Shown: piece after piece, positions 8,174 through 17,700 of the stretch
Position numbering within the stretch: the stretch's first letter is position 1
Layout of the letters: each line of letters starts with the position of its first letter
Source of the DNA: a bacterium UBP11_UBA4055
GTDB taxonomy: Bacteria > UBA4055
Length of the DNA: 64,000 bases
NCBI GenBank assembly: GCA_002382735.1
Contig: DFZN01000071.1
Coordinates: forward strand, 62,001 to 126,000
Direction: 5' to 3'
Notes under the pieces: model-generated
Seen by the model: the letters and a program-made list of their open reading frames with translations, nothing else
The model's database searches: none
Told to the model about the DNA's origin: nothing
Position numbers and translations under genes: made by a program

Positions 8174-8465
8174 TTATACAAAAACCTGTAAGTAAAAGAA
8201 AAATTCAATATAATATCCTTATACCATTATTTCACAAAAATATACACATAAAACTTGCGTCCGGTAATAATTAATTTTAGTCACTTAAATAAAACGCAGT
8301 TTGACAGTTGCTATGTTTCTTATCTGTTTACGGTTTAAATTCCTTCGGGATCAGAAGCAGTAATGATTTTAAAGGCATTAAATATGTAAGCTGAACAGTA
8401 ATGTCTTTCTAAAATGGGAATGAGGATGGTTTGAGTCTGACATACACATTTTAGAAGTCTTAATC
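8174..8465. other. Intergenic region without a recognised gene
   Basis: About 290 bases of AT-rich sequence between the truncated START-like gene and the PAP2 gene. A 9-bp inverted repeat, TCTAAAATG at 8408-8416 and CATTTTAGA at 8447-8455, lies just downstream of the PAP2 gene on its strand. The 30-base loop and absence of a T-run make it a poor terminator. I see no ORF with a ribosome site. Confidence 0.4.
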
Positions 8466-9425
8466 TCATTTTATTGATAGATTATATTTTATGCCTAAAC
8501 CAATAGCATCATTTTTATAATATGGAACAAATCGCACAGCTGTTTTATCATGATCTGAAACTACCCTTCTTCCGTTATCTGCTGCAATCCTTCCGAAACC
8601 GTATCCGATAGCAAGAGCTAAAGGATAATCACTTGCCCAGTGTACGCCGTTGTTCATCATCTGAAAAGATAACAGCCCCATGAGTGTCCATCCTACTGGT
8701 TTGACCCACCGGTTGTATTCCGGATAATTTTCCGTGATCACAGTAAAAGTCATCATTGCCGTAGCCAGATGCCCGGATGGAAAAGCATCATAACTTGAAA
8801 CATGCTCATGGTAATCGATCTGGTCGGGAAAGAAATCCCATTTTCCTCCTTCTTCGGTCGATCTGTAAGGACTCTGCCTGCCTGTTATATGTTTTAGCAC
8901 TTGGGTAGCGATCCCGGTAGTTATAAGTCCTTCAGCCAGCTGTGATGCGGTCTGCAGAGCCCTGTTGTCGTCTTTGATCAGACCGTAAGTTAGAAATCCT
9001 GTCATGATTGATCCGTGCAGCCACCCGTCGCCGAGGAAATATAAAGATGATCCGAGATCGGTCGGACCTCTGAAAACAGGTATGCCTCCGATAGTAATGA
9101 ACGATTGAGTCATATCTTTGCTGTTTATATTCAGATCCCGTCCCAGATCTTTAGCTTCATCGATAAGTTCCTGATCGTATATGATCAAAACAGCCGTAGA
9201 AACTGCAACAAGCGAATAGGTGATCAGACTATTCTTTTGCGTAAAAAGTCCGGCATATTCAAGATAATCGGGCACAATTCTTTTAAAAGGGTCAGGCAGA
9301 CGGGGTCTTGAATATTCGTACACAGTTCCTTTATATTCGAAGATTTGCCTGTCTTCAAATCCCGCAAATAATGTGATACATATTGTCAGAATAATAAGCA
9401 GGATATTTACTTTAAAACATCTCAT
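8466..9425 (-). CDS. Exported PAP2-family phosphatase
   Basis: A 319-residue protein with a signal peptide (ILLIILTICITLFAGF) and the three phosphatidic acid phosphatase motifs: KHITGRQSP (KxxxxxxRP-like with Ser for Arg-Pro spacing), FPSGHLATAM near residue 215 and NNGVHWASDYPLALAIG near residue 258. The histidines of motifs 2 and 3 and the aspartate of motif 3 are present. PAP2 enzymes remove phosphate from lipid phosphates such as undecaprenyl pyrophosphate or PAP, acting at the periplasmic face. The gene lies six bases downstream of a second PAP2 gene on the same strand, so the two form a tandem pair. Confidence 0.85.
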   Translation of the reverse strand: MRCFKVNILLIILTICITLFAGFEDRQIFEYKGTVYEYSRPRLPDPFKRIVPDYLEYAGLFTQKNSLITYSLVAVSTAVLIIYDQELIDEAKDLGRDLNINSKDMTQSFITIGGIPVFRGPTDLGSSLYFLGDGWLHGSIMTGFLTYGLIKDDNRALQTASQLAEGLITTGIATQVLKHITGRQSPYRSTEEGGKWDFFPDQIDYHEHVSSYDAFPSGHLATAMMTFTVITENYPEYNRWVKPVGWTLMGLLSFQMMNNGVHWASDYPLALAIGYGFGRIAADNGRRVVSDHDKTAVRFVPYYKNDAIGLGIKYNLSIK

Positions 9426-9431
9426 AACCGT

Positions 9432-9980
9432 TCAGAAATTATAAGAAAAACTAAATCCGTACATATCGCTCCCTGAAATGATACCGACAGACAGATCGTT
9501 TTTTGTATATCTGTCCGTAAAATAATAAGAGCATGATATGCCCAGAGCGGCTCCGCCGAGCACATCCCAGATGTCGTGCATGTCAGATTCGCCCTCAATG
9601 CGACTGTATCCCACGAACGAGGCGAGCAGGTATGAGGGAATACCCCATTTCCAACCGTATCTGCGCTGGATAAAAGAGGCTCCCTGAAACGCAGCAGAAG
9701 TGTGACCGGAAGGGAAAGCGTAATGACCGTTGCCTTCCGGCCTTGGTTTATCTATGATATATTTTAAACCGTGAGTCAGAGCAGTATTGACAATCACTGA
9801 TTTTAGGAACATGTTCCTGCCGTCCTTATCACCTATAACGAGAGCGGTTAGAAATCCTGCAACAGGTATGGCGAGCTGAATTATATCACCAGCATTCGCA
9901 ACATCAGGATTCTCCTCAAAGTCAACTGCGAAAAGTAAATATCCTGATAAAAGAAAAATGATAAGCATAAGTCTTTTCAA
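9432..9980 (-). CDS. PAP2-family phosphatase, smaller paralogue
   Basis: From TTG 9980, right after the AsmA-like gene's stop, the protein has 182 residues and a clean signal-like start (KRLMLIIFLLSGYLLFA). ATG 9968 is the alternative start. A longer open frame reaches 10076 but its extra residues are a basic shadow of the AsmA tail and are rejected. PAP2 motifs are KYIIDKPRP (KxxxxxxRP), YAFPSGHTSAAF and SRIEGESDMHDIWDV (SRxxxxxHxxxD), all complete. It likely dephosphorylates a lipid phosphate in the envelope. It sits between the AsmA-like gene and the larger PAP2 gene with almost no spacing, which suggests one operon. Confidence 0.85.
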   Translation of the reverse strand: MKRLMLIIFLLSGYLLFAVDFEENPDVANAGDIIQLAIPVAGFLTALVIGDKDGRNMFLKSVIVNTALTHGLKYIIDKPRPEGNGHYAFPSGHTSAAFQGASFIQRRYGWKWGIPSYLLASFVGYSRIEGESDMHDIWDVLGGAALGISCSYYFTDRYTKNDLSVGIISGSDMYGFSFSYNF

Positions 9981-9981
9981 A

Positions 9982-11577
9982 TCAGAATCCCGGTATCTTG
10001 ATCTTTTTCTTGGCTTCCGCCGCAGCTTTCTCAGCCTCAGCTTTTGCTTTGGCTTCCGCCGCAGCTTTCTCGGCATCGATCTTAGCCTGCGCTTTTGCCT
10101 TCTCTTCCTCCAGCTTCGCTTCGGCTTCAGCTTTTGCTTTGTCGATCTCTTCCTGAGCTTTCTGCTTTACTTCGTCTATCTTCTCGTCAACGAACGCGCC
10201 GGCTTTCTTTTTTATGAGTTCGGTGAGGCTGACGGGCATGAACGATACTTTTACTTCGGGATCTGAGATGTCGCCTGTTGAAGTGAATTCGATAAATATT
10301 CTTCCGTCTCTGACCACGCCTGCGAGTAATTCGTTCTTGATCTCCTGTTTGTCGATCTTGACACCTTTGATCTTGACATCCTTCATGCTGTCGTCGATGA
10401 ATTTATCCGCCTGATCAAGCAGCTTTTTGGATTCCGCCTCAGATACAGTCAGATCACCTTTGAAACTGTGCTGATTGTTCATAACATTGAACCAGCTCTC
10501 TTTCTGAATTGCGACATCGTAATCGGCCGTAAGCACCTTCAGGTTTTCCTCGAAAGAAACTTTCCCTTCTTTGTATCTTATGTCAGTATCGGCATTCTTG
10601 CTTAGAACGGCTTTTTTACTCAGGATGTCGAGATTTATACCGACTTTCTCCAGAGTGGCAAGTGAAGATTTGACTTTTTCTAACGCGACAAGAGCCTGAA
10701 TGAAAGAGCCTTTCCCGATAGATATCGCGTAAACAGCTTCGGGATCGACTTTACCTGTATTAGGATTGAACGGTCTGAGAACGGCACTCGACTTTATGCC
10801 GAGTCTGGCCTGTTCGGACTTCTCTTTGTTGTATATAGCCATATTCGTATTGAAAGTGACTGTAGCTTTGTTGTGGTTAATCAGGTCCTTGGGATCAATG
10901 TCGATCTTATCTATGACCATGAAGAAGTCCGAGATCAGAAAGCGCTGCTGCGTGGTCTTAAAGAAAATGTCAACCTCGCCGTTCTCTATCCCGATCTGGT
11001 TCATCGTCGCGGCTATAGGCATGTCCTTAGCCGAAAAATCCTCCTGCGGCTCATCGGGCTGCTGTGCAGCAGGTTCCTGCGCAGCCTCAGTTTCAGCCTG
11101 CTCAGAAACTTCTGCCGGTCTTCCTTCTGCCGCTTTCCCTGAAGGCTGACCGAGCAGGGGAGTGAGATTGTCCTGCCCTTCTTCACCGAGTGTAAGTCTC
11201 GCTACCGGCCTCTGAATAATGAACTTGTTCAGCTCGAACCTTTTGTCGAATAGCGGGATCAGATTGGCCTTCAGCTCAATATTCTCAATTGAGATTATCT
11301 CACCTTCTATCTTCGGCCTTTCGTCGATGTGGACTTTGTCGTCCGCGTACTTATCTCTCTTTCCGAGCTTTATCCCGTCGATCTTCAGAGAGGGTGTGAA
11401 AGAAAAGATCCCGATGCTCACATCTGTAAGTTCGAACCTTGAATTAGTCTCAGCCTCCACAGCCTTGACGATTATGTCCTTGTCGAAATATTTCTCAAGG
11501 TAGATCTTTACCCCGAAAAGACCGACAACGACTATGAATACTACAGCCAGAACGATCCTGAACAGCCACTTGAACAT
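9982..11577 (-). CDS. AsmA-like envelope protein with Ala/Lys/Glu coiled tail
   Basis: A 531-residue protein anchored by one N-terminal membrane segment (FRIVLAVVFIVVVGLFGVKI, residues 5-25). The N-terminal body has the AsmA pattern RFELTDVSIGIFSFTPSLKI, typical of the AsmA/DUF748 family that helps lipid transport and outer-membrane assembly. A low-complexity Ala/Pro/Glu/Gln linker lies around residues 150-185. The C-terminal 80 residues are an Ala-, Lys- and Glu-rich heptad-like repeat (AKAEAEAKLEEEKAK, AEKAAAEAKAKAEAEK). It is encoded by near-identical DNA repeats around 10010-10080 and ends KIKIPGF. The tail is predicted to form a long helix. The gene heads the PAP2 pair. Confidence 0.75.
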   Translation of the reverse strand: MFKWLFRIVLAVVFIVVVGLFGVKIYLEKYFDKDIIVKAVEAETNSRFELTDVSIGIFSFTPSLKIDGIKLGKRDKYADDKVHIDERPKIEGEIISIENIELKANLIPLFDKRFELNKFIIQRPVARLTLGEEGQDNLTPLLGQPSGKAAEGRPAEVSEQAETEAAQEPAAQQPDEPQEDFSAKDMPIAATMNQIGIENGEVDIFFKTTQQRFLISDFFMVIDKIDIDPKDLINHNKATVTFNTNMAIYNKEKSEQARLGIKSSAVLRPFNPNTGKVDPEAVYAISIGKGSFIQALVALEKVKSSLATLEKVGINLDILSKKAVLSKNADTDIRYKEGKVSFEENLKVLTADYDVAIQKESWFNVMNNQHSFKGDLTVSEAESKKLLDQADKFIDDSMKDVKIKGVKIDKQEIKNELLAGVVRDGRIFIEFTSTGDISDPEVKVSFMPVSLTELIKKKAGAFVDEKIDEVKQKAQEEIDKAKAEAEAKLEEEKAKAQAKIDAEKAAAEAKAKAEAEKAAAEAKKKIKIPGF

Positions 11578-11588
11578 AATGCCCTCCT

Positions 11589-14111
11589 TTAATTGCCGAA
11601 CGGGTCTATCAGTCCTGCCTCGGACATTTTTCCCGTCCTGATCTTTTTTATGGGATATTTATAATAATCCATTTCTGCTATTTTAAAAACATGTTCGAAT
11701 ATCTCTGACATCTTCACGGAAGCCCCGTCAATGAAATTTATGCCCGCGATAATATTATCTCCGTCGAATTGGAGCTTCTGCACGAAAGGAATTATATCGA
11801 ACTCTTTTACTTTTCCCTTGTTCTCGCGGCTGATGACGAGTTTCTTTTTTGACCTGAACTTCAAGATGCATTCGGTGAAGTATTCTGCCGAGTCGTCCGG
11901 GATGATGATGAGGTATTCTGTGTAATCAATAAAATTCATAAGCGGAGTGAACTTTCCGGCCAGCTTTTTGACCTCGACGAACTCCATTATGTTCGAGAAA
12001 ACTTTTCTCATGTCGGCCTCGATATCACCAATGTAATCATCCTTGAAGCCGATGTCGGCGAACTCGCAGTCGGATGTAAAACCGAAGGGCAGGGGGTGGG
12101 AGAAGCTTAAGACGGGCATCGGGTGAAAGCCTTTTGAAAATGCGACAGGAATGTCGTGGATGAAGAATTCCCTTTCGATATATGCGCTTAAGTTCCTCTG
12201 GGAAAGAAACCTTGACTGCCTGAGCCTTCGGAACTTGACCCTGTACCTCATATCCGCCTTTGGCACTGGAGCCGCTTTGTGGCCGAGCACTTCCGAATGT
12301 TCCCTGACGATCTCCTTAATGCCCGGAGCCTTCACTTTTTCAGCAAGAAGCTCTCTGCATTTGTATTCCTTCTCAATCCCGCATTTTGCGCACTGTTTCA
12401 GGCAGTACTTCGTGAGGGACTCGTTCCGAGCTTTCTCCCATTCAGATTCAAGGAATTTTCTGCTCACGCCTATATCGATAAAATCCCAGGGAAGCGGTTC
12501 GTTCAATCTCTTTTCCGAAAGATAATCATCCGGATTTATGCCTGTCTTTTTGAAAACTTTATTCCACAGCGAAAAGTCGAAAGTTTCCGTCCATGCATCA
12601 AAGAGAGCACCCTGTTTATATGCTTCCTCAATCGCTTTGGAGAGTTTTCTGTCTCCTCTCGAGAAAACAGCTTCGAGTATAGAGACTTCAGGATCGCGCC
12701 ATGTCATGTGCACATTCGGTGTTCTTATTCGTGAGAGTAGAATACCTATCCTGCCCTTGAAAACGCTCAGAGGAACCTGCTCAGCCCACTGGAAAGGCGT
12801 ATGCGGTTTGGGGTTGAAAGGGGAGATCGAGACATTTATTTTGACCCTGCCGTAGGAGCTGCTGTACCGGCCGATCTCGTTTATCATTTCCGCCATCTCG
12901 ATGATGTCCTCATCGGTCTCGAAAGGAAGTCCGATCATATAATAAAGTTTTATGCTTTTCCATCCGAGCCTGAGCACTTTTTCCATCACATCGAGTATGG
13001 ATGACAGTTCGATCGGCTTGTTGATGATCATCCTCATCCTTTCAGAGCCTGCCTCGGGCGCGAAAGTGAAGGAACTTTTCCTGCCGATCGAGGCTATTAC
13101 CGCGATATTGTCGGTAAATGATTCCGCCCGCATTGATGGAAAGGACAGTTTCACCCCCTTCATCGAGCATTTTTCGTAAAGCACTTCGAGAAGAGGCTCG
13201 ATGTTGGTGTAGTCCGAGGTCGAGAGGGAAAGAAGCGTCAGCTCTTTCCAGCCCGAGCGGGCGATCATCGAGGACGCCTGCCTGACAATGTCAGTGACGG
13301 GGCGCTCCCTTAAGGGGCGGTAATAATAGCCCGCCTGACAGAACCGGCATCCGCGGTCGCAGCCGCGCATGACCTCCACGGAGACCCTGTCCTGCGTGAT
13401 CTCCATCAGCGGGACTACGGGCGCATCTGTGTAGTTATCAGCCTTAAGCATCGCCACGGCTTTTTTTATCCTTGTGCCGCCCGTCAGAAGAGCGGGGACA
13501 TAAATGCTTTCAAGCGCGGAAAGTTCTTTCAAAAGTCCCGCTCTGTCATTTTGTCCCGCTGCTTTTTCGGCATATAGCTTCAAAAGCTCAGGCAGGCGTT
13601 CCTCTCCGTCCCCGATAAGGAACAGGTCGAAGAAGTCCGCGACGGGCTCCGGGTTTATCGCATTGATCCCTCCGCCGAGTACAAGGGGTTTCTTTCCCTT
13701 CCTGTCTTTCGAGTAGAGCGGTATGTCCGAAAGCGAGAGTATCTCAAGTATGTTCGTAAAACACAGCTCGTAGGGGAGAGTTATGCCCACAAGATCAAAT
13801 TCCGACAGCGAAGTTCTGGTCTCCAGACTGAAAAGCGGAATATTCTTCTGCCTGAGAAGATCACAGGCATCCTTTTCAGGGATAAAGGCTCTCTCGCAAA
13901 CAATATCGTCATAACTGTTGAGCACATGGTAGAGGATGTGGAAGCCTTTGTAGGACATTCCGATCTCGTATTTGTCCGGATAGAGAAGTACTATGCTCGT
14001 TCTTCCGGCGTGTTTTTTTACAACGGTGTTTTTTTCGGCACCTGAATAACGCAAAGGCTTATTTACGAACGGCAGAAATTCCGTTTCTATTTTATCGAAT
14101 AATGCAGTCAT
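11589..14111 (-). CDS. B12-binding-type radical SAM protein fused to DUF2344 (TIGR03960/TIGR03936)
   Basis: An 840-residue cytoplasmic protein. The first ~200 residues resemble the B12-binding-like domain (VLLYPDKYEIGMSYKGFHIL, then GGINAINPEPV). The radical SAM domain follows, with CDRGCRFCQAGYYYRP (CxxxCxxC, 4Fe-4S) near residue 255. A Cys-rich stretch (CLKQCAKCGIEKEYKC) is near residue 598. The C-terminal domain starts MRYRVKFRRLRQSRFLSQRN and has FSKGFHPMPVLSFSHPLPFG, characteristic of DUF2344. The fused architecture is common and conserved, but the reaction is unknown. The gene is GC-richer than its neighbours. It ends 11 bp before the AsmA-like gene start. Confidence 0.9.
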   Translation of the reverse strand: MTALFDKIETEFLPFVNKPLRYSGAEKNTVVKKHAGRTSIVLLYPDKYEIGMSYKGFHILYHVLNSYDDIVCERAFIPEKDACDLLRQKNIPLFSLETRTSLSEFDLVGITLPYELCFTNILEILSLSDIPLYSKDRKGKKPLVLGGGINAINPEPVADFFDLFLIGDGEERLPELLKLYAEKAAGQNDRAGLLKELSALESIYVPALLTGGTRIKKAVAMLKADNYTDAPVVPLMEITQDRVSVEVMRGCDRGCRFCQAGYYYRPLRERPVTDIVRQASSMIARSGWKELTLLSLSTSDYTNIEPLLEVLYEKCSMKGVKLSFPSMRAESFTDNIAVIASIGRKSSFTFAPEAGSERMRMIINKPIELSSILDVMEKVLRLGWKSIKLYYMIGLPFETDEDIIEMAEMINEIGRYSSSYGRVKINVSISPFNPKPHTPFQWAEQVPLSVFKGRIGILLSRIRTPNVHMTWRDPEVSILEAVFSRGDRKLSKAIEEAYKQGALFDAWTETFDFSLWNKVFKKTGINPDDYLSEKRLNEPLPWDFIDIGVSRKFLESEWEKARNESLTKYCLKQCAKCGIEKEYKCRELLAEKVKAPGIKEIVREHSEVLGHKAAPVPKADMRYRVKFRRLRQSRFLSQRNLSAYIEREFFIHDIPVAFSKGFHPMPVLSFSHPLPFGFTSDCEFADIGFKDDYIGDIEADMRKVFSNIMEFVEVKKLAGKFTPLMNFIDYTEYLIIIPDDSAEYFTECILKFRSKKKLVISRENKGKVKEFDIIPFVQKLQFDGDNIIAGINFIDGASVKMSEIFEHVFKIAEMDYYKYPIKKIRTGKMSEAGLIDPFGN

Positions 14112-14119
14112 AGTATTAT

Positions 14120-14773
14120 CTAAATTTCGCCCCTGAGAATTTTTACAGCCTTTTCTCTGTCGGGATGTTTGAAGAAATAATTACCCGAAACAAGGCAGTT
14201 CACGCCTCTTTTTGTCAGCATTCCGCAGGTTTCGGCATTAACGCCCCCGTCCACCTGTATAATAAAATCATCTTTCAGTCGGTCTTTGTATCTCTGATTG
14301 AAAAGATCAATTTTCTTAAGTACCGAAGGAATGAACTTCTGGCCTGAAAAGCCGGGATTTACCGTCATGAACAGGATCATATCCAATTCATCGATCACAT
14401 AATCAATAAAATCAATTTCGGTCGCGGGATTAACGGCAACCGCGGATTTTGCTCCGAGAGACCTTATAAGCTGAAGCTGCCTGTGGAGGTGTGGACAGGT
14501 CTCGGCATGGACAGAAATTATATCGGCGCCGGCATTAATGAAGTTCTCAATATATCTTTCGGGGTTCTCTATCATAAGATGCACATCGAGTACGAGGTCA
14601 GACGCTTTTCTGCAGAATTCCACAACGAACGGGCCGAAAGTGATGTTGGGAACGAAATGACCGTCCATTATATCGAGATGAAGCCAGTCGGCACCGGAAT
14701 CTTTCACGCTCTTAATTTCGGTTTTAAGTTCCAGAAAATCCGCTGAGAGAAGTGACGGCGCTATGTGTATCAT
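14120..14773 (-). CDS. rpe: Ribulose-phosphate 3-epimerase
   Basis: A 217-residue TIM-barrel enzyme of the pentose phosphate pathway that interconverts ribulose 5-phosphate and xylulose 5-phosphate. Signatures are IAPSLLSADF at the start, WLHLDIMDGHFVPNITFGP with catalytic His and Asp, LDVHLMIENP, MTVNPGFSGQKFIP and IQVDGGVN with the second catalytic Asp. Length is normal. It lies 8 bp upstream of the radical SAM gene and 20 bp downstream of the large protease/propeller gene on the same strand. Confidence 0.95.
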   Translation of the reverse strand: MIHIAPSLLSADFLELKTEIKSVKDSGADWLHLDIMDGHFVPNITFGPFVVEFCRKASDLVLDVHLMIENPERYIENFINAGADIISVHAETCPHLHRQLQLIRSLGAKSAVAVNPATEIDFIDYVIDELDMILFMTVNPGFSGQKFIPSVLKKIDLFNQRYKDRLKDDFIIQVDGGVNAETCGMLTKRGVNCLVSGNYFFKHPDREKAVKILRGEI

Positions 14774-14793
14774 CTGAATTCTCCTTAAATTTG

Positions 14794-17700
14794 TTAAAAA
14801 TTCGTTCCGAGGCTGAAAATATGTATAGGTGACGAAGTTGCGGAATTAAAGTCCCATGTCCATGAAACATCGTACCTTAATATGAAATAGCCGGCGTTCA
14901 TTCTTGTACCGATCCCGGAAGAGAAAAGAATGTCTTTCAGTCTTCTGTCGCCGTCTTCAGTCTTGACCGTACCTCTGAAGTCAGAATTGTTCCATGCGCT
15001 CCCTGCGTCGGTAAACAGGACGCCGTCGATCTTTCCCAGAACCATCGGGAACGGAAAACCGAGAACCATGTATTTCACGAAAGGATACCTGAATTCGGCG
15101 TTGACCAGAGCATACCTGTTGCCCGATCTCTCCAGAAGCCTGTAACCCCTCAAGGGATAAACTCTTGAAGAGTAATACTTGTCAATAAAAGTATCATAGT
15201 TGTAATCGTCATTATATTTGTAGTTCAGCCAGTTCGAAAAGCCCCCGAGATAAAAATTCTGCGGAGTGCTGCCTTCGCTGACTGCTCCTGACAGTCTCAG
15301 CGCGATCTGATATTCTCCTTTAAGCCTGAAATATTTCCTGTAGTCCAGAGCGAAAGTGGAAAAATAACCCGTGCTCTCTTCTTTTAGCGTCAGATCGTCC
15401 GTTTCCGAACCGTAAACAGCGTCAACCCTCATCCTCGTTCCGTTCTCAGGCCCGTAATATCCCCAGATAACATTATCGTACGAAAAACCTCCGCCTGCAG
15501 TCATGAAGGTATTGGTGTGATCATGCTGATAATCTTCAGCCGAATCCAGCCACTTTTCATTTATTATACTTGTAATATCAACAGATGAGTCCACTCTTGA
15601 AAATCTGCTGAATGGGTATTGCGCGGATAAATGCATACATAGAAGCCTGTCCCTGTACCAGTCATCAACCTCTGTCTCACTTTCGTCCCAGATGTAATAA
15701 TAGACGACTTCGTGACTGATGCCCATGCCTATGTTCATTCTTTTCTTCAGGTAGTAGTAATATAAACCGAGATTAGAGTTCAGAATGTCCTGATTGAGAT
15801 CGGTGGCCAGAATAAAACGGTGATCGGAAAGATAATCGGAGAATTGAAGATAAGTCGAACCCACGACTCCGTAACCGGTAGCATACCCGGCATTGACCGT
15901 TATAATATCAGGGGTAAAGTGGATCGCATAGGATTTAGGCTTTCTCAGCTCTATCCTCTGTTCCTCGGTGATGACTTCTTCCGGCTTCTCTTCCAAAAGG
16001 TCTTTTCTGAACTTGAATTTCCTCAGATCGGTCTTTGAGAATTCGAAAGTGGAGTCTTTTTCCACAGAGACTTTTGAGAAATCGGTCTCTTCATACCATC
16101 TGACCTCAAGAGGGTCTTTTTTATTTTCGATCAGCTTTTCCGCATCATTTATCATGAATATATCATATCCGGCTTTAAATACAGCCGTAAAAGCAATTTT
16201 GTTGTCGCTGTATGAAGCCTGTGAACAGCCTGTCATCAGATTGGTGAGACCGGATGATCGTCCTGATGAGAGGTCTTTATAGTATATATTCGAAATTCCT
16301 GACTCGTCTGAAATATATCCTAATCTGCTGTCATCTATCCAGAACGGAGAGAATTCCCTGAAACCTCCCGGATCTGTGACCGGAGTGATCGTGTCTGAAG
16401 CTATATCAAGTACGAAAATATCTTTGACATTCAAATTCCTGTCCATGATGCCTGAGAGCAATTTCTTGTCGATCGTGAGGTCATCAAGCCTGTCAGATGA
16501 AAAGGCTATTTTTGTACCGTCGGGCGAGAACCTGGGTTCGTTGTCTGAATAGATGTCGTCGGTGAGCTTCTTAAGTTCTCCTGTTTCTATCGTATAAAGG
16601 TAAATGTCAGAGAACCCGTCTTTCAGACCGGTAAAACAAATATGCTCGCCGTCCTTAGACCATTCGGGATAATACAGTCCGTCCAGCCCGAATTTCACTC
16701 TCTTCAGCCTTTTACCTGTTTCAGCTTCATAGATGAAAAGGGCGTCCTCGTCAGTGCTTTTTGTGAAAAACGCTATGTTCCTGCTGTCCGGCGACCATGC
16801 AAAACCGGGTCTGAGCCAGTGAAATTCCTCAAAATCTCCCGAGGACTGGCCTGAGATAATCTTCTTTATTATCTTGCCGTCGAATGTTCTCATCAGATAA
16901 ATGTCAAAGTAATCAGACTTATTGCTCAGGAACACGATCTTTTTTCCGTCGGGGCTTATGACCGGTGAATTATTTATCGAATTCCCGTATTCTTCATGAT
17001 CTGTCAGTATCACCGCTGCTGATTTAGGTTCATCTGTTGCTATCAGCGTGTCCCAGAATTTTGTCTTGAGCCATTTATCCCAGTTCTGTGAAAGGTCCTT
17101 GAAGTTCGTGCCCAGCGCATCGAGAAAGGCATCTTCGGTAGATCTGATTATGTTTATCGACCTCAGGATCTCTCCGATCTTCTTGCTTCCGTAAGTGTCC
17201 GCTATGTATTTAAAAAGGGACTGCCCGCCTTTATAGGCCATATAATTATTGAGATAGTATAAATTCCCGATATAATTATGGTAAACTGCGTCCCTTACTG
17301 TCTGATCGGATTCGCTGTCCCACCCGCCCCGGCTTTCATACTCTGCGATCCCCTCTATGAACCAGAGCGGCATGTTCATATTAGCGAGACCCGAAACTAT
17401 CGACTGGTAATTACCCTGAAAAAGCATCTGGTTCATTATCGCATGAGTGAGCTCATGGTGGATCACATGCCTGAAATCCTCCCAGTTACCCTCGTAAGGC
17501 ACAACGACCCTGTTCTTGAAGAATTCGGTAAAGCCGCCGACCGATTCTTCCGGAATCCCTCCCATTATATTTGTTTCCTCGAAATGGTTGTGGGAGTTGT
17601 AAACTATTACATGGATCTTGGATCTGGGAATATACATCATATCTTTTCTCAGCCGTTCCAGTGACCTTTCAGCCATTTCGGCAGTGAAATCGGCAAGATG

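Noticed and set aside
8408..8455. Inverted repeat TCTAAAATG/CATTTTAGA as terminator of the PAP2 gene
   Set aside because: The loop is 30 bases, the stem is AT-rich and no T-run follows. It is noted only under the intergenic entry.
9981..10076. N-terminal extension of the small PAP2 gene into the AsmA-like tail
   Set aside because: It is a basic Arg/Lys-rich shadow of the Ala/Lys/Glu repeat. A signal-like start at TTG 9980 directly after the upstream stop is more natural.
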